From positions 1,178,001-1,242,000 of the forward strand of contig NZ_CP036150.1 of assembly GCF_008329965.1 (NCBI RefSeq): a stretch of 64,000 bases of DNA, given 5' to 3'. The notes beneath the pieces are model-generated. The model saw nothing but the letters and a program-made list of their open reading frames with translations. It searched no databases and had not been told where the DNA came from. The translations under genes were made by a program, and so were the position numbers. Positions 29,106 to 38,449 of this stretch are shown here, in pieces (the stretch's first letter is position 1; the number at the start of each line of letters is the position of its first letter). The stretch is from Oceanispirochaeta crateris. Lineage in GTDB: Bacteria > Spirochaetota > Spirochaetia > DSM-2461.

Positions 29106-30761
29106 TCAGTATTTGAAGCTGCTATCTCCGATGAATTCTCTAAGAATGGAATCTACTGGAATCATATTTGAGGGGATGGGAGAAAAATTATTAATAAAAT
29201 GGAGGAGCCTTTGTGCTTCTCCATACTCTTCCTTCTCGGGACTGATACTCCTCAATAGGGGTTCGGCGTACATCCTTAAAACTGCCAGTTCATAATCCAG
29301 TGCCGAATTAAAAGCCGCGTCGGCCTGATCCTGGTTTGGAAAGATGTTCTTTTCTTCTCCCCGCCTGACAGAGGGCCATATCTTAAGGGTTTTTTCAGCA
29401 TTGTAATTTCTGAACTGATGATCACGCACTATGCGTCTTATCAACCTGTTATCCGTTGTGGCTATTCTATTGTGATCATCCAGATTCAACTGAGTCAGAG
29501 CCGATATGTAAACTTTAAATTTTTGAGAGACAGGAATATCCGGTGTAAGATCTTTATTCAGGCCATGAATTCCCTCCATGACAATAATGCTCCTGTCCTG
29601 CATCTTCAAGAGGCGTCCTTTTTCCTGACGCCCGCCTTTTTTAAAATCGAAAATAGGAATTTCCGTTTCCTCACCACTGAAAAGCTGAACAAGATTTTGA
29701 TTTAGAAGGGGAAAATCCAAAGCTTCCAGGGCTTCAAGGTCAGGATGTCCATCCTCATCAAGGGGAACATTTTCGGGAGCATGATAATAATCATCCAGAG
29801 ACACCATGAGAGGATTAAATCCTACAACCTGCAACTGAATACAGAGTTTTTTTGTAAATGTAGTTTTTCCAGATGAAGAGGGACCGGCAATCAGGACAAC
29901 CTTGACCTCTCCTCGTCGTTCTAGAATACTATCTGCAATCTGTGCAATCTTTTTATTATGCAAAGACTCTGAAACATGTATAAAATGCTCAGTCTGGCCC
30001 TTATCTGAAATCATGGAATTCATTTTTCCGACAGTGTCGGCATTTAGAATTTTCCCCCAGGACTTGTATTCTCGATAAATTGAAAACAGGAGAGGCTCAT
30101 CTTTGAATACCTTCAATTTCAGGGGTGTTTTTGAAGGGGGATAGCGCAGTAAGAAACCCTCCGAGTAATTCATGATATCAAAGGCTTTCAGCAAGCCCAT
30201 TGAAGGCATAAGAATCTCATGGCGCAAAGCCATATACTTCCCTGTGCAGTTGATCCTCACACGGGATTGATTTGCCGAGTCCAATAAAAGAACGGTATCC
30301 TTCTGATTCATTTCTAAAAAGTATTCACGGGCTTCATGCCAACTGATTGTCTCTGGGATTATTTTCAGATCCCGATGAATATAATCCTTCATTTTATCCT
30401 GGATGAGATTTAAATCCGCATCAGAAAAAACAGGAGAATCATCCAGATGATAATAGTAGCTATGCCCCAAAGAGTGGCTTAGAACCAGGCGGTGTTCCGG
30501 AAAGAGTTCTCTCACAGCCATCTCCAATACATAACAGAGGGTTCTTCTGTAGAGCCTGACTCCGGCGGTACTGTTCAAATACAGGGGTCTGAGATTTCCA
30601 TTAATATCCACGCATGAGTTTAAAGAGATGAGTTCATTATTAAAGAAAGCGGCAACAAGGGGGAAACCATCTTTGTCTTCAATGTCCATAATGCTGCTTA
30701 TGCAGGCATTACCCTTAATGGATTTGACCTTGCCATTGTAATGTATCGTGTAATCTTTCAT
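29106..30761 (-). CDS. Uridine kinase-like P-loop protein with ThrRS-like N-terminal region
   Basis: The 551-residue protein has two parts. The N-terminal half contains a TGS-like start and HSLGHSYYYHL, similar to the HxxxH site of the threonyl-tRNA synthetase/AlaX editing domain. The C-terminal half is a phosphoribulokinase/uridine kinase domain with VVLIAGPSSSGKTTF (P-loop) and VSLDDYY and IVMEGIHGLN. This fusion is widespread in Firmicutes and spirochaetes and annotated as nucleoside kinase; its substrate is not certain. I choose the second ATG (30761) because AAAGGA lies five bases before it; an ATG at 30767 is directly adjacent to that site. Confidence 0.88.
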   Translation of the reverse strand: MKDYTIHYNGKVKSIKGNACISSIMDIEDKDGFPLVAAFFNNELISLNSCVDINGNLRPLYLNSTAGVRLYRRTLCYVLEMAVRELFPEHRLVLSHSLGHSYYYHLDDSPVFSDADLNLIQDKMKDYIHRDLKIIPETISWHEAREYFLEMNQKDTVLLLDSANQSRVRINCTGKYMALRHEILMPSMGLLKAFDIMNYSEGFLLRYPPSKTPLKLKVFKDEPLLFSIYREYKSWGKILNADTVGKMNSMISDKGQTEHFIHVSESLHNKKIAQIADSILERRGEVKVVLIAGPSSSGKTTFTKKLCIQLQVVGFNPLMVSLDDYYHAPENVPLDEDGHPDLEALEALDFPLLNQNLVQLFSGEETEIPIFDFKKGGRQEKGRLLKMQDRSIIVMEGIHGLNKDLTPDIPVSQKFKVYISALTQLNLDDHNRIATTDNRLIRRIVRDHQFRNYNAEKTLKIWPSVRRGEEKNIFPNQDQADAAFNSALDYELAVLRMYAEPLLRSISPEKEEYGEAQRLLHFINNFSPIPSNMIPVDSILREFIGDSSFKY

Positions 30762-30821
30762 AATCATCCTTTAAAATTCATACCCAATGATTCTCATTTT
30801 AATCTATCTAAAGTAGAGAAG

Positions 30822-30855
30822 AAAGAAAAAAAGAGGCAGGATTGCTCCTGCCTCT
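30822..30855 (-). terminator. Terminator downstream of tRNA-Asn
   Basis: Read on the minus strand, AGAGGCAGG (30847-30855) pairs with CCTGCCTCT (30832-30840) around a six-base loop, followed by a T-rich run. It separates the tRNA from the kinase gene on the same strand. Confidence 0.88.
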
Positions 30856-30862
30856 CAAATTG

Positions 30863-30935
30863 CTCCCCCGAACAGACTCGAACTGCTGACATGGTGGTTA
30901 ACAGCCACCCGCTCTACCAACTGAGCTACAGGGGA
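30863..30935 (-). tRNA. tRNA-Asn (anticodon GUU)
   Basis: The minus-strand sequence folds as a complete cloverleaf of 73 bases: acceptor TCCCCTG/CGGGGGA, D-arm with AGCTCAGTTGGTAGAGC, anticodon stem GGTGG/CCACC around loop CTGTTAA (anticodon GTT), and T-arm with GTTCGAGTC. CCA is not encoded. It has its own promoter and terminator. Confidence 0.96.
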
Positions 30936-30952
30936 ATATATCAATGAAATGA

Positions 30953-30981
30953 AATATACATGAGAGAGAAAAATCTGTCAA
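30953..30981 (-). promoter_or_regulatory. tRNA-Asn promoter
   Basis: On the minus strand a perfect TTGACA (30976-30981), a 17-base spacer and TATATT (30953-30958) stand about 18 bases before the tRNA. Confidence 0.8.
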
Positions 30982-31007
30982 CAGACTCATGAAAGAAGTA
31001 TTCTACC

Positions 31008-31976
31008 CTAGAACTTTCCATACAAAACAGACTGACAAACAGGACAGCGCCCCTCATGATCCAGTAGGGAAACACCGCGAAAACGATCCAAGAGGAGTGT
31101 ATGACAAACAGAGCAAAAGGTTTGGTCGACGGCCCCTGTATTTCCCGTATAAACATAATTAAGAAATTCTTGGGCTATGTCTTTCAGCCTGAGGAGCAGC
31201 TCGATATTTGTGGGAGGTATTGAGTAATGCAGCTGAGGAAAGTAGGCGGTCAAATGAAAGGGGATATTCGGATTAAGATCGGCTAGAAATTGAGCGCTTT
31301 GCCTGATTTCTGATTCATGATCATTCTTACCGGGTATGACCAGTGTAACCACTTCTAAATGCACCATAGTAGATGCCAAACCTATAAACTCTTTGACGGC
31401 TTTAAGATCACCTTTTAACTCATTTTTATACCAGGATTGATCAAAGGACTTTAAGTCTACTTTTACACCATCTAAACAGGACAACAGGCGTTTTGCAGGT
31501 TTTAGATTCATACAGCCATTGGTTACCAGTAAGACTGATATATTGTTTTCTTTAAGCAAAAGAGCGGTTTCAATAAGGAATTCGATGTGAACAAGAGGTT
31601 CGGAATAGGTGAAGGATACAGAAGGTAGTTTGTGTTCAATGGCTTTCTTTACAATAAACTCTGGAGATATATTCTTTTGGTAATGGGAAGTTTCCACCAA
31701 TTCATGGTTCTGACAAAAGGGACATCTCAGATTACAACCAGAAAAACCAATGGAGAGGGAAGTGCTTCCGGGAAGAAAATGATAGAAAGGTTTTTTCTCT
31801 ATGGGATCCACTGCTATCACTGTAACAGGGTTCTTCTGGGGATATATGCCGTCATCTTTGGATTTGCGGACTCTACAAAAACCGGACATTCCCGGCTTAA
31901 GTATACAAAGATGAGGGCATAGTAGGCACTGGAACCCCTGGTTTCCCAGGGATTTAAACAGATGAAGATCATCCAA
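31008..31976 (-). CDS. Radical SAM enzyme of the AmmeMemoRadiSam type
   Basis: The 322-residue protein carries the radical SAM cluster CNLRCPFC (C81, C85, C88) in a PflA-like core. A Cys-rich N-terminal segment, CLLCPHLC followed by GFCRVR, and a C-terminal zinc-ribbon-like CSVC...CPVC pair are the hallmarks of the AmmeMemoRadiSam family radical SAM enzyme, which usually has Memo-like and AMMECR1-like partners. Neither partner is in this window. The exact reaction is not established to my knowledge. It lies between metK and tRNA-Asn on the minus strand, 26 bases after the metK stop, so it is probably co-transcribed with metK, the maker of its SAM cofactor. Confidence 0.85.
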   Translation of the reverse strand: MDDLHLFKSLGNQGFQCLLCPHLCILKPGMSGFCRVRKSKDDGIYPQKNPVTVIAVDPIEKKPFYHFLPGSTSLSIGFSGCNLRCPFCQNHELVETSHYQKNISPEFIVKKAIEHKLPSVSFTYSEPLVHIEFLIETALLLKENNISVLLVTNGCMNLKPAKRLLSCLDGVKVDLKSFDQSWYKNELKGDLKAVKEFIGLASTMVHLEVVTLVIPGKNDHESEIRQSAQFLADLNPNIPFHLTAYFPQLHYSIPPTNIELLLRLKDIAQEFLNYVYTGNTGAVDQTFCSVCHTLLLDRFRGVSLLDHEGRCPVCQSVLYGKF

Positions 31977-32002
31977 AACAGCATTTCCTTCCCTGGAAAG
32001 AT

Positions 32003-33160
32003 CTACTTATATTTTTTTAAGTCCTCAATACGGTTCAAATTCTCCCAGGGGAATTCTGAACGTCCAAAATGACCGTAAGCAGCCGTTGGATAGTAAATAG
32101 GGCGTTTAAGATCAAATTGAGAAATGATACCAGAGGGTGTTAAATCGAATTCTTTTCTGACAATTTCCTCTATTCTGGATTCATCCATTGTACCTGAACC
32201 AAAAGTATCCACATAGAGAGAAACAGGTTCTGCTATACCAATGGCATAGGCCAGCTGTACCTGACATCGATCTGCATAACCTGCGGCAACCAGATTCTTG
32301 GCAATATATCTTGTGAGATAGGCTGCTGAACGGTCTACTTTGGAAGGATCTTTACCTGAAAATGCACCTCCCCCATGAGCGGCAGCTCCACCGTAGGTAT
32401 CCACGATAATCTTACGGCCTGTCAGACCGGCATCTCCCTCAGGTCCTCCAATCACAAAATTACCAGTGGGATTAATATGAAAAAGAGTATCTTTTGTAAG
32501 CAGATCTCCAGGAATAGCTTTTTTAATAACTTCTTCAATGAGCCCTTCTTCTATGATTGAATGGGCAATTTCATTGTGTTGATGGGACAGAACAATTGTA
32601 CTGATATGACTGGGTTTTCCATCTAAATAATCAACGGTAACCTGACATTTTCCATCGGGTCTTAAAAAGTCCAGTGTCTTATTTTTTCTGACTTCTGAAG
32701 CCTTCTTCATAATCTGATGTGAAAACTGAATAGGGGCTGGCATTAATTCTTCTGTATCTCGGCAGGCATAACCAAACATGAGGCCCTGGTCTCCCGCTCC
32801 CTGTTCTTTATGAAGTCCCTGTCCGGCTGTAACTCCCTGGCTGATATCAGTAGATTGAGGTTTAATGGCCGAAAGGACTGAAAAGGAGTGGTAGTCGATA
32901 CCGTAATTGGGATCGTCATAACCGATGTCTCTTAATGTATCTCTGGCAACTTGTATAAAATCAATATAACCGCTTGTTGTTATCTCGCCACCAACAAGAA
33001 TCATACCCGTTGATGCAAAGCATTCGCAGGCGACCCTTGATTCTTTATCCTGTTCCAGGGCTTTATCCAGTACAGCATCGGAAATAAGGTCACAGACCTT
33101 GTCAGGATGACCTTCACCCACACTTTCAGATGTGAACTGGTAAGTCTTTCGAAAATTCAT
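32003..33160 (-). CDS. metK: S-adenosylmethionine synthase
   Basis: MetK makes SAM from methionine and ATP. The 385-residue length is normal. Signatures are [12 protein letters not shown] at the N-terminus, [12 protein letters not shown] (signature 1) and [19 protein letters not shown] (signature 2, phosphate loop). The start has GGAGG at a good distance and a promoter upstream. No SAM riboswitch is visible; the leader is only about 16 bases. It shares a transcript with the radical SAM gene. Confidence 0.97.
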   Translation of the reverse strand: MNFRKTYQFTSESVGEGHPDKVCDLISDAVLDKALEQDKESRVACECFASTGMILVGGEITTSGYIDFIQVARDTLRDIGYDDPNYGIDYHSFSVLSAIKPQSTDISQGVTAGQGLHKEQGAGDQGLMFGYACRDTEELMPAPIQFSHQIMKKASEVRKNKTLDFLRPDGKCQVTVDYLDGKPSHISTIVLSHQHNEIAHSIIEEGLIEEVIKKAIPGDLLTKDTLFHINPTGNFVIGGPEGDAGLTGRKIIVDTYGGAAAHGGGAFSGKDPSKVDRSAAYLTRYIAKNLVAAGYADRCQVQLAYAIGIAEPVSLYVDTFGSGTMDESRIEEIVRKEFDLTPSGIISQFDLKRPIYYPTAAYGHFGRSEFPWENLNRIEDLKKYK

Positions 33161-33183
33161 TTATTACCTCCAGATGAGGCTTA

Positions 33184-33212
33184 ATCATACTCATTTAGAT
33201 CTGCTTTGTTAA
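33184..33212 (-). promoter_or_regulatory. metK promoter
   Basis: On the minus strand TTAACA (33207-33212), a 17-base spacer and TATGAT (33184-33189), each one mismatch from consensus. The predicted start is near 33177, leaving room for GGAGG and the ATG at 33160. Confidence 0.7.
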
Positions 33213-33220
33213 GACGAAAA

Positions 33221-33913
33221 CTAAAGTAAAGCTTTTATTGATTCCTGAACATATGTCTGCCAGTTTTCGGAGCCATCAAGGAATACGATTTCAAAAATTA
33301 CACCTGTGTGTTCTATCCTGACATTTAAGTTGACAATGCCTTCATGAGTTTTTAAAGAACAGTTTTTCAACACAGTTCCTTCTACCAGACCCGCAGTTTT
33401 ATACAGTTCTTCAATTTTTAAGACTGCTCCATTTACTGAAAGTTCAAGAATGTGAGAATTGATTAATTGTAGATTGGAGGGATTCATAAACATGAAATCA
33501 AGACTATGATCACCAACAGGAAAGAGACGGTGAGACTTTCTGACCTCTGGAGCCACTTTATACCGAAGGATCATGGATTCCAGACTTTCCATAGGGGCAT
33601 CCACCGGTAAAAATCCATTGACACCCAGAAAATGTGCCTTATGAACATCCTCATCACCAAACAGAGAATCAACAAGAAGGATAAATACGGCCGAATCGCG
33701 TGAAAATTGTTCTCTTAATGATTTAACAGAAAGTTTCCAGTGCCTGGGATATTCACTTTCATGAAATAAAACGACATCGGGCCTGATTTCGTTGAAATTA
33801 TCCATGGCTTTCAGCGGGTTCGTATAGTGAATAAATCCATAACCGCCAGGAGTAAAATAACGGTTGATTCTGGAAGCAGTCATCTGGTCATTGGAAATTA
33901 ACAGTATTTTCAT
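33221..33913 (-). CDS. Receiver-like protein with PilZ-like C-terminal region
   Basis: The first ~115 residues follow a CheY-like receiver pattern (ILLISNDQMTASRINRYF, then DVVLFHESEYP where the phospho-Asp would be). The usual acidic pair is reduced to ND and the phospho-site is not a clear Asp, so this is probably a pseudo-receiver. The remainder (LQLINSHILELSVNGAVLK and following strands) resembles a PilZ beta-barrel, but the RxxxR motif for cyclic di-GMP is not obvious. It abuts the upstream secreted-protein gene with no gap, so both are expressed together. Confidence 0.65.
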   Translation of the reverse strand: MKILLISNDQMTASRINRYFTPGGYGFIHYTNPLKAMDNFNEIRPDVVLFHESEYPRHWKLSVKSLREQFSRDSAVFILLVDSLFGDEDVHKAHFLGVNGFLPVDAPMESLESMILRYKVAPEVRKSHRLFPVGDHSLDFMFMNPSNLQLINSHILELSVNGAVLKIEELYKTAGLVEGTVLKNCSLKTHEGIVNLNVRIEHTGVIFEIVFLDGSENWQTYVQESIKALL

Positions 33914-34864
33914 TTATTCCGTTCCTATATTCTTCACTTCATATCGGTATATTTTCCAGGTATTATCAAAACGGTGTAAATAATATGTATAGCGCTTTAT
34001 TTCCTTAAATCCAGTATTCTGAAAGACTTCTCTCACAATAACTGTTGCTTCATTACTAGTATAACTCGTTTGGAGAATCTCAAAATCAACCGGAATATCC
34101 ACGATTCCCTGATTTTCAGGAATTCTGTTATTCTCAAGATCTCTCCGATATGCCTGAACGGAAGCTTCCTGTTCGACTTCGGACATCTTTTCAAACTGTC
34201 GTCTTGTCATATTATTTTGAAGCAGGATCTCCTTAAGATCCAGATAGAGAAAAAACTTATTCCACTGATTTTTCTGCCTTGCCTGAAGGGTATAATTGAC
34301 AACATCATCGGGAGCCATAGAAGCCGATGAAAGAATATCTCCTGTTTCAAGGTCAATCATATCCTGATACTCATTCTCGTATATTCCTGGACGGATTGTG
34401 AGAGAGAGCTTATTCGATTGAATTCCAGAACCGGTTTCCCTATTTTTCAATTCGGGAAAGAAATTCCCTTCCAGTACATAGACACCCGGATCATTTATTG
34501 TCACATAACTGTCCAGATCCACTATAAAGCCGAACTCTTCTCCCGGTTCAAGTGTTATCATCCTATAATAAGCTGGTTCATTCCTATCATAATTCACCAA
34601 GTATTCCCTAGAAGGTGGAAGAGTTTCATTCTTCATGGTCTTCAAGGTAAATAGAAAATTATAGGTCCTATTTTCAGCGATTCTGAAGGACAACGATTCG
34701 GAACCAGGATTAGATAAGAGCACTTTCACCTGAATTGGACTCTCAGGGTAATAGATTTTCTTATTATAATACCTTATGCTGAATACCGGATCAGCAGCCC
34801 AGGCTGACGATAGGGTGATAATAAATGTGATCAGAAACATAAAGCAGATACGCCGTCTGGTCAT
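33914..34864 (-). CDS. Secreted protein of unknown function
   Basis: A signal peptide (MFLITFIITLSSAWA) is followed by ~120 residues of beta-rich sequence with the Ig-like pattern IQVKVLLSNPGSESLSF, then a helical stretch and a C-terminal beta domain ending in FDNTWKIYRYEVKNIG, which resembles the NTF2-like or DUF4440-type end of lipoprotein-like proteins. The family is not recognised. The stop directly precedes the start of the receiver gene. Its start codon overlaps the mfd -35 box on the other strand, so the two promoters are packed back to back. Confidence 0.7.
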   Translation of the reverse strand: MTRRRICFMFLITFIITLSSAWAADPVFSIRYYNKKIYYPESPIQVKVLLSNPGSESLSFRIAENRTYNFLFTLKTMKNETLPPSREYLVNYDRNEPAYYRMITLEPGEEFGFIVDLDSYVTINDPGVYVLEGNFFPELKNRETGSGIQSNKLSLTIRPGIYENEYQDMIDLETGDILSSASMAPDDVVNYTLQARQKNQWNKFFLYLDLKEILLQNNMTRRQFEKMSEVEQEASVQAYRRDLENNRIPENQGIVDIPVDFEILQTSYTSNEATVIVREVFQNTGFKEIKRYTYYLHRFDNTWKIYRYEVKNIGTE

Positions 34865-34892
34865 TGGATCTCCCGATTTAATCTTTTATAAT
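34864..34892 (+). promoter_or_regulatory. mfd promoter
   Basis: TTGGAT (34864-34869), a 17-base spacer and a perfect TATAAT (34887-34892). The predicted start near 34899 leaves a leader of only about ten bases before the ATG at 34910, without a Shine-Dalgarno sequence. Confidence 0.7.
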
Positions 34893-34909
34893 ATATTCGG
34901 TTTATTTAA

Positions 34910-37900
34910 ATGATAACATTATATCAAAATACGATTCGAGAACATTTCACTAAGAATAACTCATTTCAGGACGTCCTGGATAAAATGAATAGCGGCGGGT
35001 ACCCCGTCGATATCAGCGGTATACGTGGAAACTATCTGGCAGGAATGATCAGAAAGATTCAGGAACTTGGAGACCGCAATGGACTGATCATAACCGGAAA
35101 TGAGACAGAAGCCGCCGAAATGGTAACAGACCTCTCAGTATTCCATGACAGAGTCAGGCTTTTCCCCTGGTGGGGAACCATGGTCTATAAAGGGGTCTCT
35201 CCACAGGCATCTATCTTTGGAAACCGAGTCAATACTCTTTTTTCAATCATGGAGGATAAAAACACCCTCTATGTAGCATCCCTGCGTTCATTCCTTTCCT
35301 ATCTTCCTACACGGAAATCCCTGGAAGCCCTCAAAATAACCCTGACCATCGGTGAAAATCTGGATCCTGTTTATTTGGAAAAACGGCTTCAGGAATTTGG
35401 ATACCTCAGAGTCCCCCGTGTCACAGTTCCCGGGGAATTTGCCTTACGGGGCGAAGTCCTTGATATTTTTATGCCCGGAGACAATGACGCCGTTAGAATT
35501 GTTTTTGAATTTGATGAGATTGAAGACATCAAATATTTTGATCCACTCACACAGAGTTCTGAACAAAAACTCAAATCGGTCATCCTGTATCCCACAAAAG
35601 AAATGATTTGGGATGAGGAACGTCTGGACTGTCTTAGCAAAAACTTTGATCAATCAGAAGGCATTATTGAATCTCTTAGAGATCAGGGTGAATTTCGGGG
35701 TGAAGAGTTGTTCTATCCCCTGGCTTTTGAAGAACCCTCCTATCTAGTCGATTATTTTTCAGAAGATGACTACCTTTTTCTCGTAGATCAGGAAAGCCTG
35801 AAATCGGGAGAGAAGCATCTTTCCAGTGAATATGAAGAACTCTATCTACAGGCTAAAGATCAGCAACTGACAGTTCCCGAGCCCCATAAGATTCACAGCA
35901 GTCTGGAAGAGGCCATGTTCCGTCATCGCAAAACCTTTAGGATTCACAATCTTAGTCAGGATAAAGAATCTGAGATGATCTCCTTTGATTGTGATCCGGG
36001 ACATTCCTTCTTTGGAAATATCAATTATTTGAAAGAAGAGATGGAAAGCTATAAAAATCTGGGACTGAAAATATTTATTTTTGCCGAATCTGAATCACAA
36101 TCAGACAGGATATCCTACCTTCTGAGGGATTATGAACCGATCATGATTCCTCAAACAATATCATCAGGCTTCGCGCTACCCAATGATAATATAATTGTCA
36201 TTCAGGAAAATGAAATATTCGGGCGCAAAAAAAATGTCCCCTCTTCGGTGAGAAAAGCTAAAAGTGAAGCCATTGATTCATTTGTTGAGCTGAATCCGGG
36301 GGATTATGTGGTTCATGTGAACTATGGTATAGGTCTTTTCAAAGGCATTGAACGCATCAGTGCTGCCGGAAATGAAAGAGATTATATCTCCCTTGAATAT
36401 TCCGGAGATGAAACGATCTTTATTCCCATAGAACAGGTCAACTTAATCCAAAGATACATCGGCCATGAGAGTCGAAACCCCAAACTTGATAAAATCGGCG
36501 GAAAAACCTGGGACAACAAAAAGAAAAAAGTCAGGAAATCAGTTGAAGATCTGGCAGACAGGCTCGTTAAACTCTACGCTGGACGTCAGACAGCCAAAGG
36601 ATATACCTTTCCTAAAGACGATGATTTCCAACTTGAATTCGAAGCCTCCTTTCCCTACCAGGAAACAGTCGACCAGTTGCAGGCAATCCAGGAAATCAAA
36701 GAAGACATGGAATCTCAGCGGCCCATGGATCGTCTGATCTGTGGGGATGTTGGCTATGGAAAAACAGAAATTGCCATGAGAGCAGCATTTAAAGGCGTTA
36801 TGGGAGGACGTCAGGTTGCGTTTCTCTGTCCTACCACAATATTAGCAGAACAGCATTTTGAAAATTTCCAAGAAAGATACAAACGATTTCCAGTAAGAAT
36901 TGCCATGCTCTCCCGTTTTGTAAAGAAAGCAGAACAAAAGGAAGTCCTGAAAAGACTGGAGGCTGGTGAGATTGATCTTCTCATAGGCACCCACCGGATT
37001 CTTTCGAAAGATATAAAATTTAAAAATTTAGGCCTCATGATCATTGATGAGGAACAACGTTTTGGTGTTAAGGCCAAAGAACGGTTAAAAGAAGTCAAAA
37101 CCAATATCGATTGCCTGACCTTATCAGCAACTCCCATTCCTAGAACTCTTCATATGTCTCTTGTCAAAATTAGAGATATGTCCGTTCTTAAAACAGCGCC
37201 CAAAAACAGGCAGCCCATCGAAACATTCATTCAGGAATTTGACCCGGGAACGGTCTCTAAAGCCATTAGGAGAGAGATAGAGAGAGGCGGGCAGGTGTTT
37301 TTTCTGCACAATAGAGTTGAGAGCCTTGAAAGTATCCAGCTCTACCTTCAAGAACTGGTTCCCGAGGTCTTTGTAGAAATCGCTCATGGAAAGATGAGTC
37401 CCAATGAACTGGAAGATATCATGCATCGGTTTATAAATGGTGCCTTTCAGGTCTTGGTATCCACAACAATCATTGAAAATGGCATCGATATTCCCAATGT
37501 GAATACAATTATTATCGACCGAGCTGATATGTACGGCATCTCCCAACTTTATCAGTTAAGAGGACGGGTGGGCCGGAGTGGACGTTTGGCCTATGCTTAT
37601 CTATTATATCCTGAAAGCAAAGCCCTCACCGATTTGGCCATGAAAAGACTTCAAATCATTTCGGATTTTACCGATTTGGGTTCTGGTTTCAAAATAGCCA
37701 TGAAAGACATGGAGGTCAGAGGAGCTGGAAATCTTCTGGGAGGAGAGCAGTCTGGCGAAATCATGGCTGTTGGTTTTGACATGTACCTGAGACTTCTAGA
37801 AGAGGCCATTGAAGAAAGGAGTGATTCTGACAAACAGGAAGAACCACCTGAGGTTTATCTGGAATTGGATTATACAGGATTCATCCCCGACAGTTATATC

Positions 37901-38287
37901 GATGATCCAACTGAAAAAATGGAAGTCTACAAAAAGATTGCCTCCATCACCGAGAAGGCAGAACAGGAAAAGATATATTCAGAACTTTTCGATCGCTTTG
38001 GACCACTTCCTCCTGAGATGCAAAGTTTGATGGCTCTATCTGAAATCCGAATAATCTGTAAACAACTCTGGATATCCAATTTAAAGGAACGAAGAGGAAC
38101 TGTTTATATCGATTTTGGCAAAGTGGCCATCATATCTGTAGATAAAATCATGAAACTATTGGGTCAATCCAGAGGACTGGTCAAGCTTGATCCAACTCAC
38201 CCTGAAAGGCTTATGATAGAAACAGGTAAAATCGGTTTAGAAGAAAAATCAGAATTCCTTCGAGAGAAACTCAGTGTTCTCTTGTAA
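34910..38287 (+). CDS. mfd: Transcription-repair coupling factor Mfd
   Basis: Mfd removes stalled RNA polymerase from damaged DNA and recruits UvrA. The 1125-residue protein has the UvrB-like N-terminal region, the RNA polymerase interaction domain (NPGDYVVHVNYGIGLFKGI), the RecG-like translocase (GDVGYGKTEIAMRA, and the Walker B-type IIDEEQRFGV) and the C-terminal TRCF domain. Helicase motif SATPIPRTLHMS and RGRVGRSGR are intact. The length is standard. The ATG follows a very short leader and has no ribosome binding site. Confidence 0.96.
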   Translation: MITLYQNTIREHFTKNNSFQDVLDKMNSGGYPVDISGIRGNYLAGMIRKIQELGDRNGLIITGNETEAAEMVTDLSVFHDRVRLFPWWGTMVYKGVSPQASIFGNRVNTLFSIMEDKNTLYVASLRSFLSYLPTRKSLEALKITLTIGENLDPVYLEKRLQEFGYLRVPRVTVPGEFALRGEVLDIFMPGDNDAVRIVFEFDEIEDIKYFDPLTQSSEQKLKSVILYPTKEMIWDEERLDCLSKNFDQSEGIIESLRDQGEFRGEELFYPLAFEEPSYLVDYFSEDDYLFLVDQESLKSGEKHLSSEYEELYLQAKDQQLTVPEPHKIHSSLEEAMFRHRKTFRIHNLSQDKESEMISFDCDPGHSFFGNINYLKEEMESYKNLGLKIFIFAESESQSDRISYLLRDYEPIMIPQTISSGFALPNDNIIVIQENEIFGRKKNVPSSVRKAKSEAIDSFVELNPGDYVVHVNYGIGLFKGIERISAAGNERDYISLEYSGDETIFIPIEQVNLIQRYIGHESRNPKLDKIGGKTWDNKKKKVRKSVEDLADRLVKLYAGRQTAKGYTFPKDDDFQLEFEASFPYQETVDQLQAIQEIKEDMESQRPMDRLICGDVGYGKTEIAMRAAFKGVMGGRQVAFLCPTTILAEQHFENFQERYKRFPVRIAMLSRFVKKAEQKEVLKRLEAGEIDLLIGTHRILSKDIKFKNLGLMIIDEEQRFGVKAKERLKEVKTNIDCLTLSATPIPRTLHMSLVKIRDMSVLKTAPKNRQPIETFIQEFDPGTVSKAIRREIERGGQVFFLHNRVESLESIQLYLQELVPEVFVEIAHGKMSPNELEDIMHRFINGAFQVLVSTTIIENGIDIPNVNTIIIDRADMYGISQLYQLRGRVGRSGRLAYAYLLYPESKALTDLAMKRLQIISDFTDLGSGFKIAMKDMEVRGAGNLLGGEQSGEIMAVGFDMYLRLLEEAIEERSDSDKQEEPPEVYLELDYTGFIPDSYIDDPTEKMEVYKKIASITEKAEQEKIYSELFDRFGPLPPEMQSLMALSEIRIICKQLWISNLKERRGTVYIDFGKVAIISVDKIMKLLGQSRGLVKLDPTHPERLMIETGKIGLEEKSEFLREKLSVLL

Positions 38288-38327
38288 AAAAATGATATTT
38301 TCTTCTTGAGTAACCCTTATTGTTTCT

Positions 38328-38357
38328 ATTGACGCTTTGTATTATTTGTGAATAATA
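38328..38357 (+). promoter_or_regulatory. Candidate upstream promoter for trmB
   Basis: TTGACG (38328-38333) followed by TAATAA (38352-38357, spacer 18). It would give a leader of about 85 bases. Confidence 0.35.
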
Positions 38358-38414
38358 ATACATTATCATACTTTTTCATTGCATATTTATTCATCCAATA
38401 GGTAGAATCTAATC

Positions 38415-38443
38415 TTGTCAAAAGATTAGCAGATCTATAAACT
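38415..38443 (+). promoter_or_regulatory. Candidate proximal promoter for trmB
   Basis: TTGTCA (38415-38420), spacer 17, TAAACT (38438-38443), or TATAAA at 38436-38441 with spacer 15. The -10 box ends six to eight bases before the ATG at 38450, again the leaderless arrangement. Confidence 0.35.
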
Positions 38444-38449
38444 CAGCAA

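Noticed and set aside
33161-33183. SAM riboswitch upstream of metK
   Set aside because: The predicted leader is only about 16 bases, too short, and shows no riboswitch-type helices.
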